Origin: an uncultured Oscillospiraceae bacterium
Lineage (GTDB): Bacteria > Bacillota > Clostridia > Oscillospirales > Oscillospiraceae
DNA length: 37,118 nt
Assembly (NCBI GenBank): GCA_947581795.1
Contig: CANPVS010000021.1
Coordinates: forward strand, 1-37,118
Reading direction: 5' to 3'
Part shown: positions 1-8,263 of the stretch, in pieces
Layout of the letters: each line of letters begins with the position of its first letter
Position numbering within the stretch: the stretch's first letter is position 1
Program-made: the position numbers and the translations under genes
The notes under the pieces: model-generated
What the model saw: only the letters and a program-made list of their open reading frames with translations
Databases searched by the model: none
Told to the model about the DNA's origin: nothing

Positions 1-233
1 ATGGACCCGCCGAAGATGGCGCCGCAGTAGATGGCGCCCAGCACGATCAGGCCGGTCTCCGGCTCCATGGTGAACGTCATGGGCAGCATCAGCGCCACGC
101 CCATGGCGGCCGACAGGCCGGGCATGCAGCCGATGACGATACCCATGGCCACGCCGCCGATCATCATGAGCAGATTGATGGGAGTCAGGGCGTTGATAAA
201 GCCAGCGCCCATCAGAGATAAAGTTTCAAGCAT
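1..233 (-). CDS. tctA: Tripartite tricarboxylate transporter large permease TctA, N-terminal part
   Basis: This is the first 77 codons of a TctA-type permease; the rest lies beyond the left edge. TctA is the large membrane subunit (about 500 residues, 11-12 helices) of a TTT-family secondary importer that takes carboxylates such as citrate delivered by the TctC binding protein. The visible part begins MLETLSLMGAGFINALTP and continues through a Gly/Met-rich membrane segment with the family motif CMPGLSAAMGVALMLP, ending in YCGAIFGGS, close to the TctA YYGAMYGGS motif. The ATG at 233 is preceded by GGAGGGAAGAG, directly after the tctB stop, so the two genes are probably translationally linked. 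Substrate cannot be told from this fragment. Confidence 0.9.
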   Translation of the reverse strand, partial: MLETLSLMGAGFINALTPINLLMMIGGVAMGIVIGCMPGLSAAMGVALMLPMTFTMEPETGLIVLGAIYCGAIFGGS

Positions 234-246
234 CTCTCTTCCCTCC

Positions 247-696
247 TCAGATCAGAATGCCGGCGGGCAGCTTCACGCCCAGGAACCGGACGAAGGCGAA
301 GTAGATCAGCACGGTCAGCACTACCACCGCGATCCCCATGTGCAGCACGGGCACCTTCAGGTACAGCATCACCGCGACCATGAACACCACCGTGGACACG
401 AAAAAGCCCACCGTGCTCACCAGCACCACATAGGCCACCACAGCCGCCAGGCACACGAAAAACTGCGCGGGCTGGAAGTCCTTGAACACCTCGTCCACGC
501 CGCTGGTCACGCCGTGCTTCTTCGCCGCCACCAGCATCTGCAGCAGATACAGGGTGGTCAGGCCGAACAGCAGCGCCACGGTGAAATAGGGATACGTCCG
601 GCTGGATTCCTTCAACTGGGTCGTCCCATAATACCAATAGGCGCACACGGCGTACATGAACACCACCACGCCGATGTCCGTCTTTTTCATTTTCAC
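247..696 (-). CDS. tctB: Tripartite tricarboxylate transporter small subunit TctB
   Basis: TctB is the small, poorly conserved membrane subunit of TTT transporters, with four predicted helices. This 149-residue protein has the expected pattern: a first helix near residues 7-25, a second near 38-55, and two close hydrophobic segments near 78-125 with the sequence VGFFVSTVVFMVAVMLYLKV. The start is a GTG at 696, eight bases after AGGAGG; an ATG two codons later is too far from that site. It lies 13 bases upstream of tctA and 95 bases downstream of tctC, in the usual C-B-A order. Identification rests on topology and gene context more than on sequence motifs. Confidence 0.85.
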   Translation of the reverse strand: MKMKKTDIGVVVFMYAVCAYWYYGTTQLKESSRTYPYFTVALLFGLTTLYLLQMLVAAKKHGVTSGVDEVFKDFQPAQFFVCLAAVVAYVVLVSTVGFFVSTVVFMVAVMLYLKVPVLHMGIAVVVLTVLIYFAFVRFLGVKLPAGILI

Positions 697-726
697 GCTC
701 TATCCCTCCTCTGAGGTCGGAATGGG

Positions 727-756
727 GGAAAAGGGCAGGTCGCCCCGCCCTTTTCC
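727..756 (-). terminator. Intergenic hairpin between tctC and tctB
   Basis: A perfect 10-bp stem (727-736 with 747-756) and a 10-nt loop lie in the 95-base gap after tctC. On the minus strand it is not followed by a clean T-run, so it is more likely an mRNA 3'-end stabiliser or partial terminator. Such hairpins often keep the binding protein more abundant than the permeases. Confidence 0.55.
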
Positions 757-791
757 GTTAACGATTCAGCTTAAAGTCAGCACCGGAGAAA

Positions 792-1769
792 TTACTCGAA
801 CCAGAAGTTCTCGCTCAGGCTCTCGGTGAACTCCTGCTGCTGCTCGATCAGGGCGGCGGTAGCCTCGGCGTCCTGATAGTCGGTAGCGACGCCCGCTTCC
901 TCAGCGGCGGCCAGATACTCCTCGTCCTCCATGGCCAGCTTGAAGGCCTCCTCATAGAAGGCGATCACGTCCTCGCTGACGCCGGCAGGAGCGCAGATGC
1001 AGCGGGAGGAGCCCAGCCAATCCTCATAGTAACCAAGGCTGCCCAGGGTGGGCACGTCGGGATACTCGGGAACAGGCTCAGCGGCGAAGGCGCCCAGGAT
1101 CTTCAGGTCGTCGTCCTGGCCGGCGATGTCGGCCACCTTGGCCACGCAGAAGTCGGCTTCCTTGCCCCGCAGGCTCAGCAGCTCGTCAGCGGTGCCGCCC
1201 TGGGGGATGTCGATGTACTTGAAGCCGGCGGAGACAGCGAAGGCCTGCGCGCCGATGTGGTTGGACGCCTGAGGGCCGTTGGTGGAGGCCTTCAGCATAT
1301 CCTTGTCGCCGTCCTCGGAGTGCTCCTTGCCGTAGGCGACCAGGTCGTCCAGGGTCTCGAAGCGGTCGTCATCGGCGCGGACGATGACCAGAGAAGTCTC
1401 GGTCACGTGGTTGCAGATGGCGGCGAAGCTCTCGGTGGTGTAGGTGCCCATCTCATTGACGATGGAGCTGTTGAAGTTGGGCAGGTTGACAAAGCCGATG
1501 GTCAGGCCGTCGGGCTCGGCGTCGGCCAGCTGGGACCAGCCGATGGAGCCGGAGCCGCCTGGCACGTTGTCGATGACCAGGGTCTGGCCGATGTACTTCT
1601 CGGCGTACTGGGCCAGCAGACGGGCGGTGATGTCGGTGCCGTTGCCGGCGTCATAAGCCACGATGATGTGGACGGGGCCATCGGGAGCCCACTTGTCCGC
1701 GGCGAAGGCCACGGAGCCCAGCGCCATGACCATGGTCAGGGCCAGCAGCAGAGCGATCAGTTTTTTCAT
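792..1769 (-). CDS. tctC: Tripartite tricarboxylate transporter substrate-binding protein TctC
   Basis: This is the extracytoplasmic solute receptor of the TTT transporter. The 325-residue protein opens with a Sec signal peptide (MKKLIALLLALTMVMALGSV, cleavage after AFA near residue 23) and has no lipobox cysteine, unlike many Gram-positive receptors. The mature part shows the Bug/TctC fold signatures: PVHIIVAYDAGNGTD near residue 32 (family PxxPGGGTD-like loop), the VDNVPGGSGSIG-type loop near residue 67, and a C-terminal helix rich in acidic residues. A ribosome site AGGAAG precedes the ATG. The divergent gap to the phosphate transporter carries a plausible promoter at 1819-1847. The ligand is unknown; TctC proteins bind citrate, other dicarboxylates or aromatic acids. 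Confidence 0.92.
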   Translation of the reverse strand: MKKLIALLLALTMVMALGSVAFAADKWAPDGPVHIIVAYDAGNGTDITARLLAQYAEKYIGQTLVIDNVPGGSGSIGWSQLADAEPDGLTIGFVNLPNFNSSIVNEMGTYTTESFAAICNHVTETSLVIVRADDDRFETLDDLVAYGKEHSEDGDKDMLKASTNGPQASNHIGAQAFAVSAGFKYIDIPQGGTADELLSLRGKEADFCVAKVADIAGQDDDLKILGAFAAEPVPEYPDVPTLGSLGYYEDWLGSSRCICAPAGVSEDVIAFYEEAFKLAMEDEEYLAAAEEAGVATDYQDAEATAALIEQQQEFTESLSENFWFE

Positions 1770-1818
1770 TTGTCAGGTCTTCCTTTCAGCAGAATTGAAT
1801 TGCCAAGGGTATGTGCTA

Positions 1819-1847
1819 AAAATACCACACTTTGCCCACAAAAGCAA
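1819..1847 (-). promoter_or_regulatory. Candidate sigma-A promoter for tctC-B-A
   Basis: On the minus strand TTGCTT (1842-1847) and TATTTT (1819-1824) are 17 bases apart, in an AT-rich gap about 50 bases upstream of tctC. The match is moderate (4/6 at each box). Confidence 0.45.
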
Positions 1848-1965
1848 CGAAAACTTACCCGATTTTTCAAACAATTTACAAAAAACAAACATGTGATTTA
1901 CCCCTTTCCTCTATGCCGGCGTTTCAACGCCCTTTTCCCGCTGACAAATGATACGGAATTTTAAC

Positions 1966-1994
1966 TTGTGCGGGGGACGGCCGTATTGTAATAT
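1966..1994 (+). promoter_or_regulatory. Candidate promoter for the Na/Pi cotransporter gene
   Basis: TTGTGC (1966-1971), a 17-base spacer and TAATAT (1989-1994) lie about 80 bases before the ATG at 2072. The rest of the 302-base gap 1770-2071 is AT-rich and I see no Pho-box-like direct repeats in it. Confidence 0.5.
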
Positions 1995-2071
1995 ATTAAA
2001 TTGAGGGAATAAGCGTTTTCATCATTTGACCATACACCACGGATTCCGATTTTTATCGAGAAGGGCGTACT

Positions 2072-3907
2072 ATGGACCTGTTTTATAAAATCATCGCCAT
2101 GCTGGGCGGTCTGGCCATGTTCCTGTACGGCATGCGCATCATGGGCGACGGGCTGAAGAGCTGCTCCGGCAGCGCCATGAAGGCGGCTCTGGCCAAGGTC
2201 ACCAGCAGCCCCGCCCTGGGCTTTTTGCTGGGCATGCTGGTCACCTGCATGATCCAGAGCTCCACCGCCACCATCGTGCTGACGGTGGGCCTGGTGGGCG
2301 CGGGGTTTCTCACCTTCCGCCAGTCCATCGGCATCGTCCTGGGCGCCAACGTGGGCACCGCCATCACCGCCCAGATCATCCGCCTCATGGACGTGGACGC
2401 CAACGGCTCCGGCATCCTGTACCTTTTCAACGCCGAGAACCTGGCCCCCATCGCCCTCATCCTGGGCATCGTGCTCATCATGTTCGTGAAGCGCAGCTCC
2501 ATGCAGAACGCGGGCACCATCGCCATAGGCTTCGGCATCCTGTTCATGGGCCTCATCTACATGTCCGACGCGGTCAGCACCCTGGGGGACAAGCTGAGCT
2601 CGCTGCTCACCGCCTTTGAGGACAACTACGTTCTGGGCTTCCTGGCCGGTACGGCGGTCACCGGCGTCATCCAGAGCTCCTCCGCCGTTATCGGTATTTT
2701 GCAGTCCTTCGCAAGCTCCGTGGGCGTGCGCTTCTGCGGCGTGTTCGCGGTCATCATCGGCGTGAACATCGGCGACTGCCTCACCACCTTCCTGGTCTGC
2801 CGCATCGGGGCCAAGCCCGAACAGATCAGGACTGTCACCGTCCACGTGATCTACAACATCTGCGCCGCCCTTCTCATTTCCGGGGCGCTGGCCATCTGCC
2901 GGAGCGCGGGTCTCATCGGCGACGGGCTCTGGTACGCCACGCTGGACTCCGGCGGCGTGGCCAACGTCCACGGCCTGTTCAGGCTGGTGCCGGCGGTGCT
3001 GCTGCTTCCCCTGTCCGGGGTGTTCGCGCGGCTGGCCGAAAAGCTGGTGCCGGACAAGCCCCTGGACCAGGAGGACCAGGACATCGTGGACAACCTGCGG
3101 GAGCTGGACAGCCACCTGGTCACCAACCCCCGCATCGCCCTGGACCAGTCCTCCCACCTCATCGGCCACATGGCCTCCGTGGCGCTGGAGAATTACGACA
3201 TCGCCACCAAGCAGATATTCGACTACGATGAGAAGAAGGCCCAGCGCATCAACCAGCGGGAGGCCCTGCTGGACAGGATGGCAGACGCCACCAACCAGTT
3301 CATCATAAGCCTCTCCCCCTATGTGACCCGCACCGCGGACAACCGGGACCAGAGCTTCCAGATCAAGGCCCTCACCTGCTTCGAGCGCATCGGCGACCTG
3401 GCCCAGAACATCGCCCACGACACCGACCAGATCCGCCAGAGCTCCGCGCCCCTGTCCAAGGAGGCCCAGACGGACCTCAAAGGCACCATCTCCGTGGTGA
3501 AGGACATCCTCACCCTCACGGTGGAGGCCTTCAAGTCCAACGACGTCCAGCGGGCCAGGGCGGTGGAACCCCTGGAGGAGGTCATAGACGAGATCATCGA
3601 GGTCATGAAGGCCCGCCACGTGGACCGGATGACCCACGGCGTGTGCGACGTGTTCAACGGCATCCAGTACCAGAACATGCTCCAGAACCTGGAGCGCGTG
3701 TCCGACCAGTGCTCCGACCTGGCCGTGTACATGCTCAGCCGCACCGACGCCTCCATCACCGGCCAGGAGCACCAGTACATCCACGACCTGCACCACTCCA
3801 ACAACGAGGCCTACCGGACCATGTTCCGGGAGAACTACCGCAAATACTTCCGGGAGCTGCACCTGGCGGAGGCCGAGAAGGAGAAGGCCGGGGACACTGA
3901 TAAATAG
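2072..3907 (+). CDS. Na+/phosphate cotransporter family protein with C-terminal PhoU-like domain
   Basis: This membrane protein (611 residues) belongs to the NptA/PNaS family that couples phosphate movement to sodium. The two inverted family repeats are visible, each with a QSS core: QSSTATIVL near residue 62 and QSSSAVIGI near residue 201, each in a helix pair followed by a Gly-rich segment (LGANVGTAITA, IGVNIGDCLTT). Residues 1 to about 320 are membrane; from about 340 to the end there are long charged helices of the PhoU type (RIGDLAQNIAHDTDQI, LERVSDQCSDLAVYM), as in Bacillus YqeW-like proteins. The ATG follows GAAGGG with an eight-base gap. It is transcribed away from tctC and followed closely by the asnB promoter. 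Direction of transport and physiological ion are not shown by the sequence. Confidence 0.92.
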   Translation: MDLFYKIIAMLGGLAMFLYGMRIMGDGLKSCSGSAMKAALAKVTSSPALGFLLGMLVTCMIQSSTATIVLTVGLVGAGFLTFRQSIGIVLGANVGTAITAQIIRLMDVDANGSGILYLFNAENLAPIALILGIVLIMFVKRSSMQNAGTIAIGFGILFMGLIYMSDAVSTLGDKLSSLLTAFEDNYVLGFLAGTAVTGVIQSSSAVIGILQSFASSVGVRFCGVFAVIIGVNIGDCLTTFLVCRIGAKPEQIRTVTVHVIYNICAALLISGALAICRSAGLIGDGLWYATLDSGGVANVHGLFRLVPAVLLLPLSGVFARLAEKLVPDKPLDQEDQDIVDNLRELDSHLVTNPRIALDQSSHLIGHMASVALENYDIATKQIFDYDEKKAQRINQREALLDRMADATNQFIISLSPYVTRTADNRDQSFQIKALTCFERIGDLAQNIAHDTDQIRQSSAPLSKEAQTDLKGTISVVKDILTLTVEAFKSNDVQRARAVEPLEEVIDEIIEVMKARHVDRMTHGVCDVFNGIQYQNMLQNLERVSDQCSDLAVYMLSRTDASITGQEHQYIHDLHHSNNEAYRTMFRENYRKYFRELHLAEAEKEKAGDTDK

Positions 3908-3910
3908 TTC

Positions 3911-3939
3911 TTGACAAAACCAGAAGTTCCCCTTATAAT
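3911..3939 (+). promoter_or_regulatory. Perfect consensus sigma-A promoter for asnB
   Basis: TTGACA (3911-3916), a 17-base spacer and TATAAT (3934-3939) begin four bases after the stop codon of the upstream transporter gene. Both boxes match 6/6 with optimal spacing, so transcription should start near 3946. Confidence 0.9.
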
Positions 3940-3948
3940 GACCCTTGC

Positions 3949-3991
3949 AAGAGCAAAGACGTTCTTTTTCAGACGGCTTTGCTCTTTTCTT
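3949..3991 (+). terminator. Terminator-like hairpin in the asnB leader
   Basis: AAGAGCAAAG (3949-3958) pairs with CTTTGCTCTT (3977-3986), and three inner pairs extend the stem after an A-G mismatch. The sequence then runs TTCTT. It starts only a few bases after the predicted start site, so it can end readthrough from the upstream gene but also sits in the path of the asnB transcript. It may be an attenuator; I see no leader peptide or T-box. Confidence 0.6.
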
Positions 3992-4011
3992 ATAGCGGAG
4001 GAGAAAGCGAA

Positions 4012-5592
4012 ATGTGCTCTATCATGGGTTTTACCAAGCGGACGCTCTCCAAAGAGGAGCTTCTTCCCTACTTTGACCGGACCAAGTCCCGGGGCCCCGA
4101 CATGAGCCGCGTGGAGCAGGCGGGCTCCGGGTGGCTTTGCTTCCACAGGCTGGCCATCATGGGCCTGCACCCCGAGGGGATGCAGCCCTTCCATCTGGAC
4201 GGGGACATGGCGGTGTGCAACGGGGAGCTGTACCTGTTCCGGCCCCTGAAAGCGGAACTGGCCAAAGAATACGACTTCGTCAGCGAGTCGGACTGCGAGA
4301 TCATCCTGCCTCTGTACCGCAAGTACGGCCTGGACATGTTCAAGATGCTGGACGCGGAGTTCGCCATGCTCATCTATGACAGCGAGAAGGATGAACTCAT
4401 CGCGGCCCGGGACCCCATCGGCATCCGGCCCCTGTTCTACGGCACTATGGCCGACGGGTCCATGGTCTTCGCCAGCGAGGCCAAGAACCTGGTGGGCCTG
4501 TGCGAGAAGATCACCCCCTTCCCTCCCGGCCACTACTGGGCCGGCGGGAAGTTCGTCCGCTACGCGGACCTGACCACGGTGAAGGAGTATGTCACCGACG
4601 ACATCGAGACCGTCTGCAAGAACATCCGGGAGAAGCTGATCCTGGGCATCGACAAGCGCCTGGACGCGGACGCGCCCCTGGGCTTTCTTCTGTCCGGCGG
4701 CCTGGACTCCAGCCTGGTGTGCGCTATCTCCGCCCGGGTCCTGGGCAAGCACATCCGCTCCTTCGCCATCGGCATGGACAAGGACGCCATCGACCTCAAG
4801 TACGCCCGCCAGGTGGCGGATTACATAGGCGCCGAGCACACGGAGGTGTACATGACCCGCCAACAGGTCCTGGACAGCCTGGAGGAGGTCATCGCCATGC
4901 TGGGCACATACGACATCACCACCATCCGGGCCAGCATGGGCATGTATCTGTGCTGCAAGGCTATACACGAGCGCACGGACGTGCGGGTGCTGCTCACGGG
5001 GGAGATATCCGATGAGCTGTTCGGCTACAAGTACACCGACTTCGCCCCCTCCCCGGAGGCCTTCCAGCAGGAGGCGAAAAAGCGCATCGACGAGCTCTAC
5101 ATGTACGACGTGCTCCGGGCGGACCGGTGCATCTCCTCCAACTCCATCGAGGCCCGGGTGCCCTTCGGGGACCTGGAGTTCGTGGACTACGTCATGCGCA
5201 TCGACCCCAGGATGAAGATGAACACCTACAACATGGGCAAGTATCTCCTCCGCCACGCCTTCGAGCGGGACCGGCTTCTGCCCGAGTCCATCCTCTGGCG
5301 GCAGAAAGCGGCCTTCTCCGACGCGGTGGGCCACTCCATGGTGGACGACCTGAAGGAATACGCGGCCGCCAAATATACCGACGCGGAATTTGAGGAAAAG
5401 CGGATGCAGTACGGCTTCGCCCGCCCCTTCACCAAGGAGAGCCTCCTCTACCGGGAGATATTCGAGAAGTATTACCCCGGTCAGGCGGAAATGGTCGTCG
5501 ATTTCTGGATGCCCAACAAGTCCTGGGAGGGCTGCAACGTGGACGACCCCAGCGCCCGTGTGCTGGCCAACTACGGCGCCAGCGGCGTATGA
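4012..5592 (+). CDS. asnB: Asparagine synthase (glutamine-hydrolysing), AsnB
   Basis: AsnB makes asparagine from aspartate, ATP and glutamine. The 526-residue protein starts MCSIMGF, so removal of Met leaves the catalytic N-terminal Cys of the class II glutaminase domain (residues 2 to about 190: RGPD near 30, CNGELY near 73, SESDCEI near 92). The synthetase domain has the PP-loop SGGLDSS near residue 228 and GEISDELF near 335. Length and the MCSI start resemble the E. coli AsnB type (554 residues) more than the longer Bacillus AsnB/AsnO. An in-frame start 33 bases upstream exists, but GGAGGAG at 3997-4003 fixes the ATG at 4012 and the N-terminal Cys is essential. It is a single gene between its own promoter and a strong terminator. 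Confidence 0.96.
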   Translation: MCSIMGFTKRTLSKEELLPYFDRTKSRGPDMSRVEQAGSGWLCFHRLAIMGLHPEGMQPFHLDGDMAVCNGELYLFRPLKAELAKEYDFVSESDCEIILPLYRKYGLDMFKMLDAEFAMLIYDSEKDELIAARDPIGIRPLFYGTMADGSMVFASEAKNLVGLCEKITPFPPGHYWAGGKFVRYADLTTVKEYVTDDIETVCKNIREKLILGIDKRLDADAPLGFLLSGGLDSSLVCAISARVLGKHIRSFAIGMDKDAIDLKYARQVADYIGAEHTEVYMTRQQVLDSLEEVIAMLGTYDITTIRASMGMYLCCKAIHERTDVRVLLTGEISDELFGYKYTDFAPSPEAFQQEAKKRIDELYMYDVLRADRCISSNSIEARVPFGDLEFVDYVMRIDPRMKMNTYNMGKYLLRHAFERDRLLPESILWRQKAAFSDAVGHSMVDDLKEYAAAKYTDAEFEEKRMQYGFARPFTKESLLYREIFEKYYPGQAEMVVDFWMPNKSWEGCNVDDPSARVLANYGASGV

Positions 5593-5609
5593 CCCAAAAC
5601 AGCAGAAAG

Positions 5610-5634
5610 CCGCCGGAGGCAATGCCTCCGGCGG
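5610..5634. terminator. Shared terminator between convergent asnB and murF
   Basis: An 11-bp perfect GC-rich stem (5610-5620 with 5624-5634) with a three-base loop is followed on the plus strand by TGTATCATTTTT and on the minus strand by a looser TTTCTGCTGTTTT. Confidence 0.85.
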
Positions 5635-5650
5635 TGTATCATTTTTCAGT

Positions 5651-6997
5651 TCAGGAGATATCCATCTTCTCCAGGCGGTCCACCACCGCCTCGAAGCCCA
5701 TGGCACGGCTGGCCTTCACCAGCACCGCGTCCCCCGGCCGGATGTGCTCCGGCAACGCAGCCAGCAGCCCGTCCATATCCGGGTACCACACCGCGTCCCC
5801 GCCTGCGCCGGCGGCGATGGGCTCCGCCTCCGCCCCGCAGGCGATGACGGCGTCGCAGATCTGCCCGGCATAGGCCCCCGTGGCCCGGTGCAGTTCGGGG
5901 CTCTTCTCCCCCAGCTCCCGCATATCGCCCAAAATGGCCACATGACGGCCCGGCAGGCGCGCCAGGCTGTCCAGGGCACTCTTCACGCTGGTGGGATTGG
6001 CGTTATAGCAGTCGTCCATGATGAGGACGCGCCCTGTGTCCACCATCCGCCCCCGGCTGCCCACGGTCTCGTAGGCCGCCACGCCCGCGGCGATCTCCTC
6101 ATCGGTGAGGCCCAGTTCCAGGCCCACCGCCGCGCCCATGAGAGCGGCATAGACCATGTGGTTCCCGAAGGCGGGGATGCGCACCGGGATGCGCCGTTCT
6201 CCGGCCAGGATGGTGCAGGTCATGGCCTCGGATCCCTCCGGCTCCACGTCCACCGCCCGGACAGCGCTGTTTTCCCCCACGCCGAACAGGACCGTCCGGC
6301 GGCCGAAGTCGTGGGCCCTCAGAAGCTCGTCGTCCCCGTTGGCGATGATGACGCCATCCTCCGGCATACCCTTTACCATCTCGCCCTTGGCCCGCAGGAC
6401 CCCGGGCCGGTCGCCCAGAAATTCCAGGTGGGCGTCGCCGATGAGGGTGTACACGCCGATGCCGGGCTTCACCATTTCCGTGAGCCGGGTCATCTCCCCG
6501 AAGCCGGAAATGCCCATCTCCACCACAGCGGCTTCGTGCTCGTCCCGCAGTCGGAACAGGGTCAGGGGCACGCCCAGCTCGTTATTGAAGTTCTTCTCCG
6601 TCCGCAGGGTGTGGAACCTGGCCGACAGAACCGAGGCGATCATCTCCTTGGCGGTGGTCTTCCCCACGGAGCCGGTGACCCCTATGAAGGGGATGTCGAA
6701 TTGCCGCCGGTACCAGGCCGCCAGGGCCCGGAGGGCCGCCTGGGTGTCCGGCACCACGATCTGTGGGATGGCCGCCTCCACCGCCCGCTGGCACAGGACG
6801 CAGGCCGCGCCCATATCCGCCGCCTTGGCGATATAGTCGTGGCCGTCCACCTTGGCGCCGGGGATGGCCGCAAACAGACAGCCCGGCACGACGGCCCGGC
6901 TGTCAGTGGTGACGGCGGTGATCTCCCCCGCCGGGAGCGTCCCGACGGCGGTGCCGCCCGTCACGTCCAGGATCACGGATGGTGTGAGATGGCGCAT
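5651..6997 (-). CDS. murF: UDP-N-acetylmuramoyl-tripeptide--D-alanyl-D-alanine ligase MurF
   Basis: MurF adds the D-Ala-D-Ala dipeptide to the UDP-MurNAc-tripeptide, the last cytoplasmic step in building the peptidoglycan stem. The 448-residue protein has the three Mur-ligase domains: an N-terminal substrate domain (TDSRAVVPGCLFAAIPG near residues 31-47), the central ATPase domain with the P-loop GVTGSVGKTTAKE near 106-118, the NNELGVPLTL and VVEMGISGFGEM segments, and a C-terminal domain with DDCYNANPTS (Mur DCYNANP motif) and ILGDMRELG. It starts three bases after the ddl stop, with GGGAGGT just before the ATG overlapping the end of ddl, so the two genes form a tight operon making and attaching D-Ala-D-Ala. 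Confidence 0.97.
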   Translation of the reverse strand: MRHLTPSVILDVTGGTAVGTLPAGEITAVTTDSRAVVPGCLFAAIPGAKVDGHDYIAKAADMGAACVLCQRAVEAAIPQIVVPDTQAALRALAAWYRRQFDIPFIGVTGSVGKTTAKEMIASVLSARFHTLRTEKNFNNELGVPLTLFRLRDEHEAAVVEMGISGFGEMTRLTEMVKPGIGVYTLIGDAHLEFLGDRPGVLRAKGEMVKGMPEDGVIIANGDDELLRAHDFGRRTVLFGVGENSAVRAVDVEPEGSEAMTCTILAGERRIPVRIPAFGNHMVYAALMGAAVGLELGLTDEEIAAGVAAYETVGSRGRMVDTGRVLIMDDCYNANPTSVKSALDSLARLPGRHVAILGDMRELGEKSPELHRATGAYAGQICDAVIACGAEAEPIAAGAGGDAVWYPDMDGLLAALPEHIRPGDAVLVKASRAMGFEAVVDRLEKMDIS

Positions 6998-7000
6998 GTC

Positions 7001-8029
7001 TTACCTCCCGTATTTTTTCAAAGAGGCCTCGATGAGCCGGTCGCACAGCTGGCCGTAGGTCATACCCATGGCCTTGCCCATCCGGGGGATCAGGCTGGTG
7101 GGGGTCATGCCGGGCAGGGTGTTGGCCTCCAGGCAGTAGAACACGCCGTCCCTGCCCATGATGAAGTCCACCCGGCCGTAGGCCTCCAGCCGCAGGGCCT
7201 TATAGGCCCGCTCCGCCATGGCCTGGATGGCCGCCGTCTCCTCCGCCGTGATGGGGGCGGGGCAGGGCTCGTCGGTCATGCCGGGCTGGTACTTGTTCTT
7301 ATAGTCATAAAAGCCCGACTTGGGGATGATCTCCGTTACGGGCATGGCCTTGCCGTCCAGCACGCCCACGGTGAGCTCCCGGCCGGGGATGAACTTCTCC
7401 ACCAGCACCCGGTCCTCATACTTGAAGGCCAAGGCCAGGGCCGCGTCATATCCCGCCGGGTCCTGCACGATAGTGGTGCCCACGCTGCTGCCGCCGGAAC
7501 AGGGCTTCACCACGCATGGAAAACCCACGTCCGCCGCCGGCTCGCCCTTTTTCAGCACTACGCCCTCCGCCACGGGAATACCCGCCGCCCGGAGCACGGT
7601 CTTGGACACGTCCTTATCCATGGCGATGGCGCTGCCCAGATAGCCGCTGCCGGTGTACTTGACGCCGTTTATATCGAAATAGGCCTGGAGCTTGCCGTTC
7701 TCGCCCTCTTCTCCGTGCAGGGCCAGAAAGGCGATGTCCGCCGCCTTGCATATATCCAGCACATTCGGGCCCACCAGGCCCTGGCCGGGGCGCATGGCCC
7801 GCACGGCGTCCAGGTCCGGCGCGTTCTCCCCCACGGCAAAGGACGTTCCGGCATCCTCATGGGTGAATACGTCTTCTATATGTTCAAAGGGCTCGGTCCA
7901 GCCCAGAAACAGGTCCAGCAGCGCCACCTTGTGGCCCTGCTCCCGCAGGGCGCGGGCGATGCCGACGCCTCCCGACAGGGACACGTCCCGCTCGTTGGAG
8001 AGCCCTCCGCACAGTACCGCGATGTTCAT
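7001..8029 (-). CDS. ddl: D-alanine--D-alanine ligase Ddl
   Basis: Ddl joins two D-alanines with ATP; the product is the substrate of MurF, whose gene follows three bases downstream. The 342-residue ATP-grasp protein shows the N-terminal AVLCGGLSNERDVSLSGG loop, the VVKPCSGGSSVGT ATP loop near residue 145, ITEIIPKSGFYDYKNKY in the middle (the omega loop with the active-site Tyr found in YK-type Ddls), and EANTLPGMT near the C-terminus for Mg2+ binding. An in-frame ATG ten codons upstream exists, but AGAAGGAG lies seven bases before the ATG at 8029, giving MNIAVLCGG, so the later start is preferred. Promoter signals upstream on this strand are weak (a TAAAAT box near 8074). Confidence 0.96.
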   Translation of the reverse strand: MNIAVLCGGLSNERDVSLSGGVGIARALREQGHKVALLDLFLGWTEPFEHIEDVFTHEDAGTSFAVGENAPDLDAVRAMRPGQGLVGPNVLDICKAADIAFLALHGEEGENGKLQAYFDINGVKYTGSGYLGSAIAMDKDVSKTVLRAAGIPVAEGVVLKKGEPAADVGFPCVVKPCSGGSSVGTTIVQDPAGYDAALALAFKYEDRVLVEKFIPGRELTVGVLDGKAMPVTEIIPKSGFYDYKNKYQPGMTDEPCPAPITAEETAAIQAMAERAYKALRLEAYGRVDFIMGRDGVFYCLEANTLPGMTPTSLIPRMGKAMGMTYGQLCDRLIEASLKKYGR

Positions 8030-8194
8030 ATCAGTCTCCTTCTGAAATCGTTTAAACATTGCCAGCCATTCCTTATTTTATCCGCTACGAATCGCAAGTG
8101 ACATTGTGCTTTGTGCTTGAAACTATGCAAAAAATGCTAAATTATGGTTCACAGTCAGATATTTTAGCATATCAGGAAGATCCGTGCAATTGTA

Positions 8195-8223
8195 TTGTCA
8201 TGTTTTCAAAAATATGTTACAAT
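8195..8223 (+). promoter_or_regulatory. Sigma-A promoter for the exonuclease gene
   Basis: TTGTCA (8195-8200), 17 bases, TACAAT (8218-8223), each 5/6 to consensus, about 40 bases upstream of the ATG at 8264. The 230-base gap 8030-8263 also serves the divergent ddl. Confidence 0.75.
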
Positions 8224-8263
8224 ATTTGCCGGCGTTTTCCCGGCGCCAGGAAGGACATCCATT

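Noticed and set aside
1961..3862. Long open frames antisense to the Na/Pi transporter, asnB, trpS and others (up to more than 1000 codons)
   Set aside because: They are His/Gly/Val-rich or Arg/Pro-rich frames forced by high third-position GC on the opposite strand, without family motifs or ribosome sites, and overlap well-identified genes.
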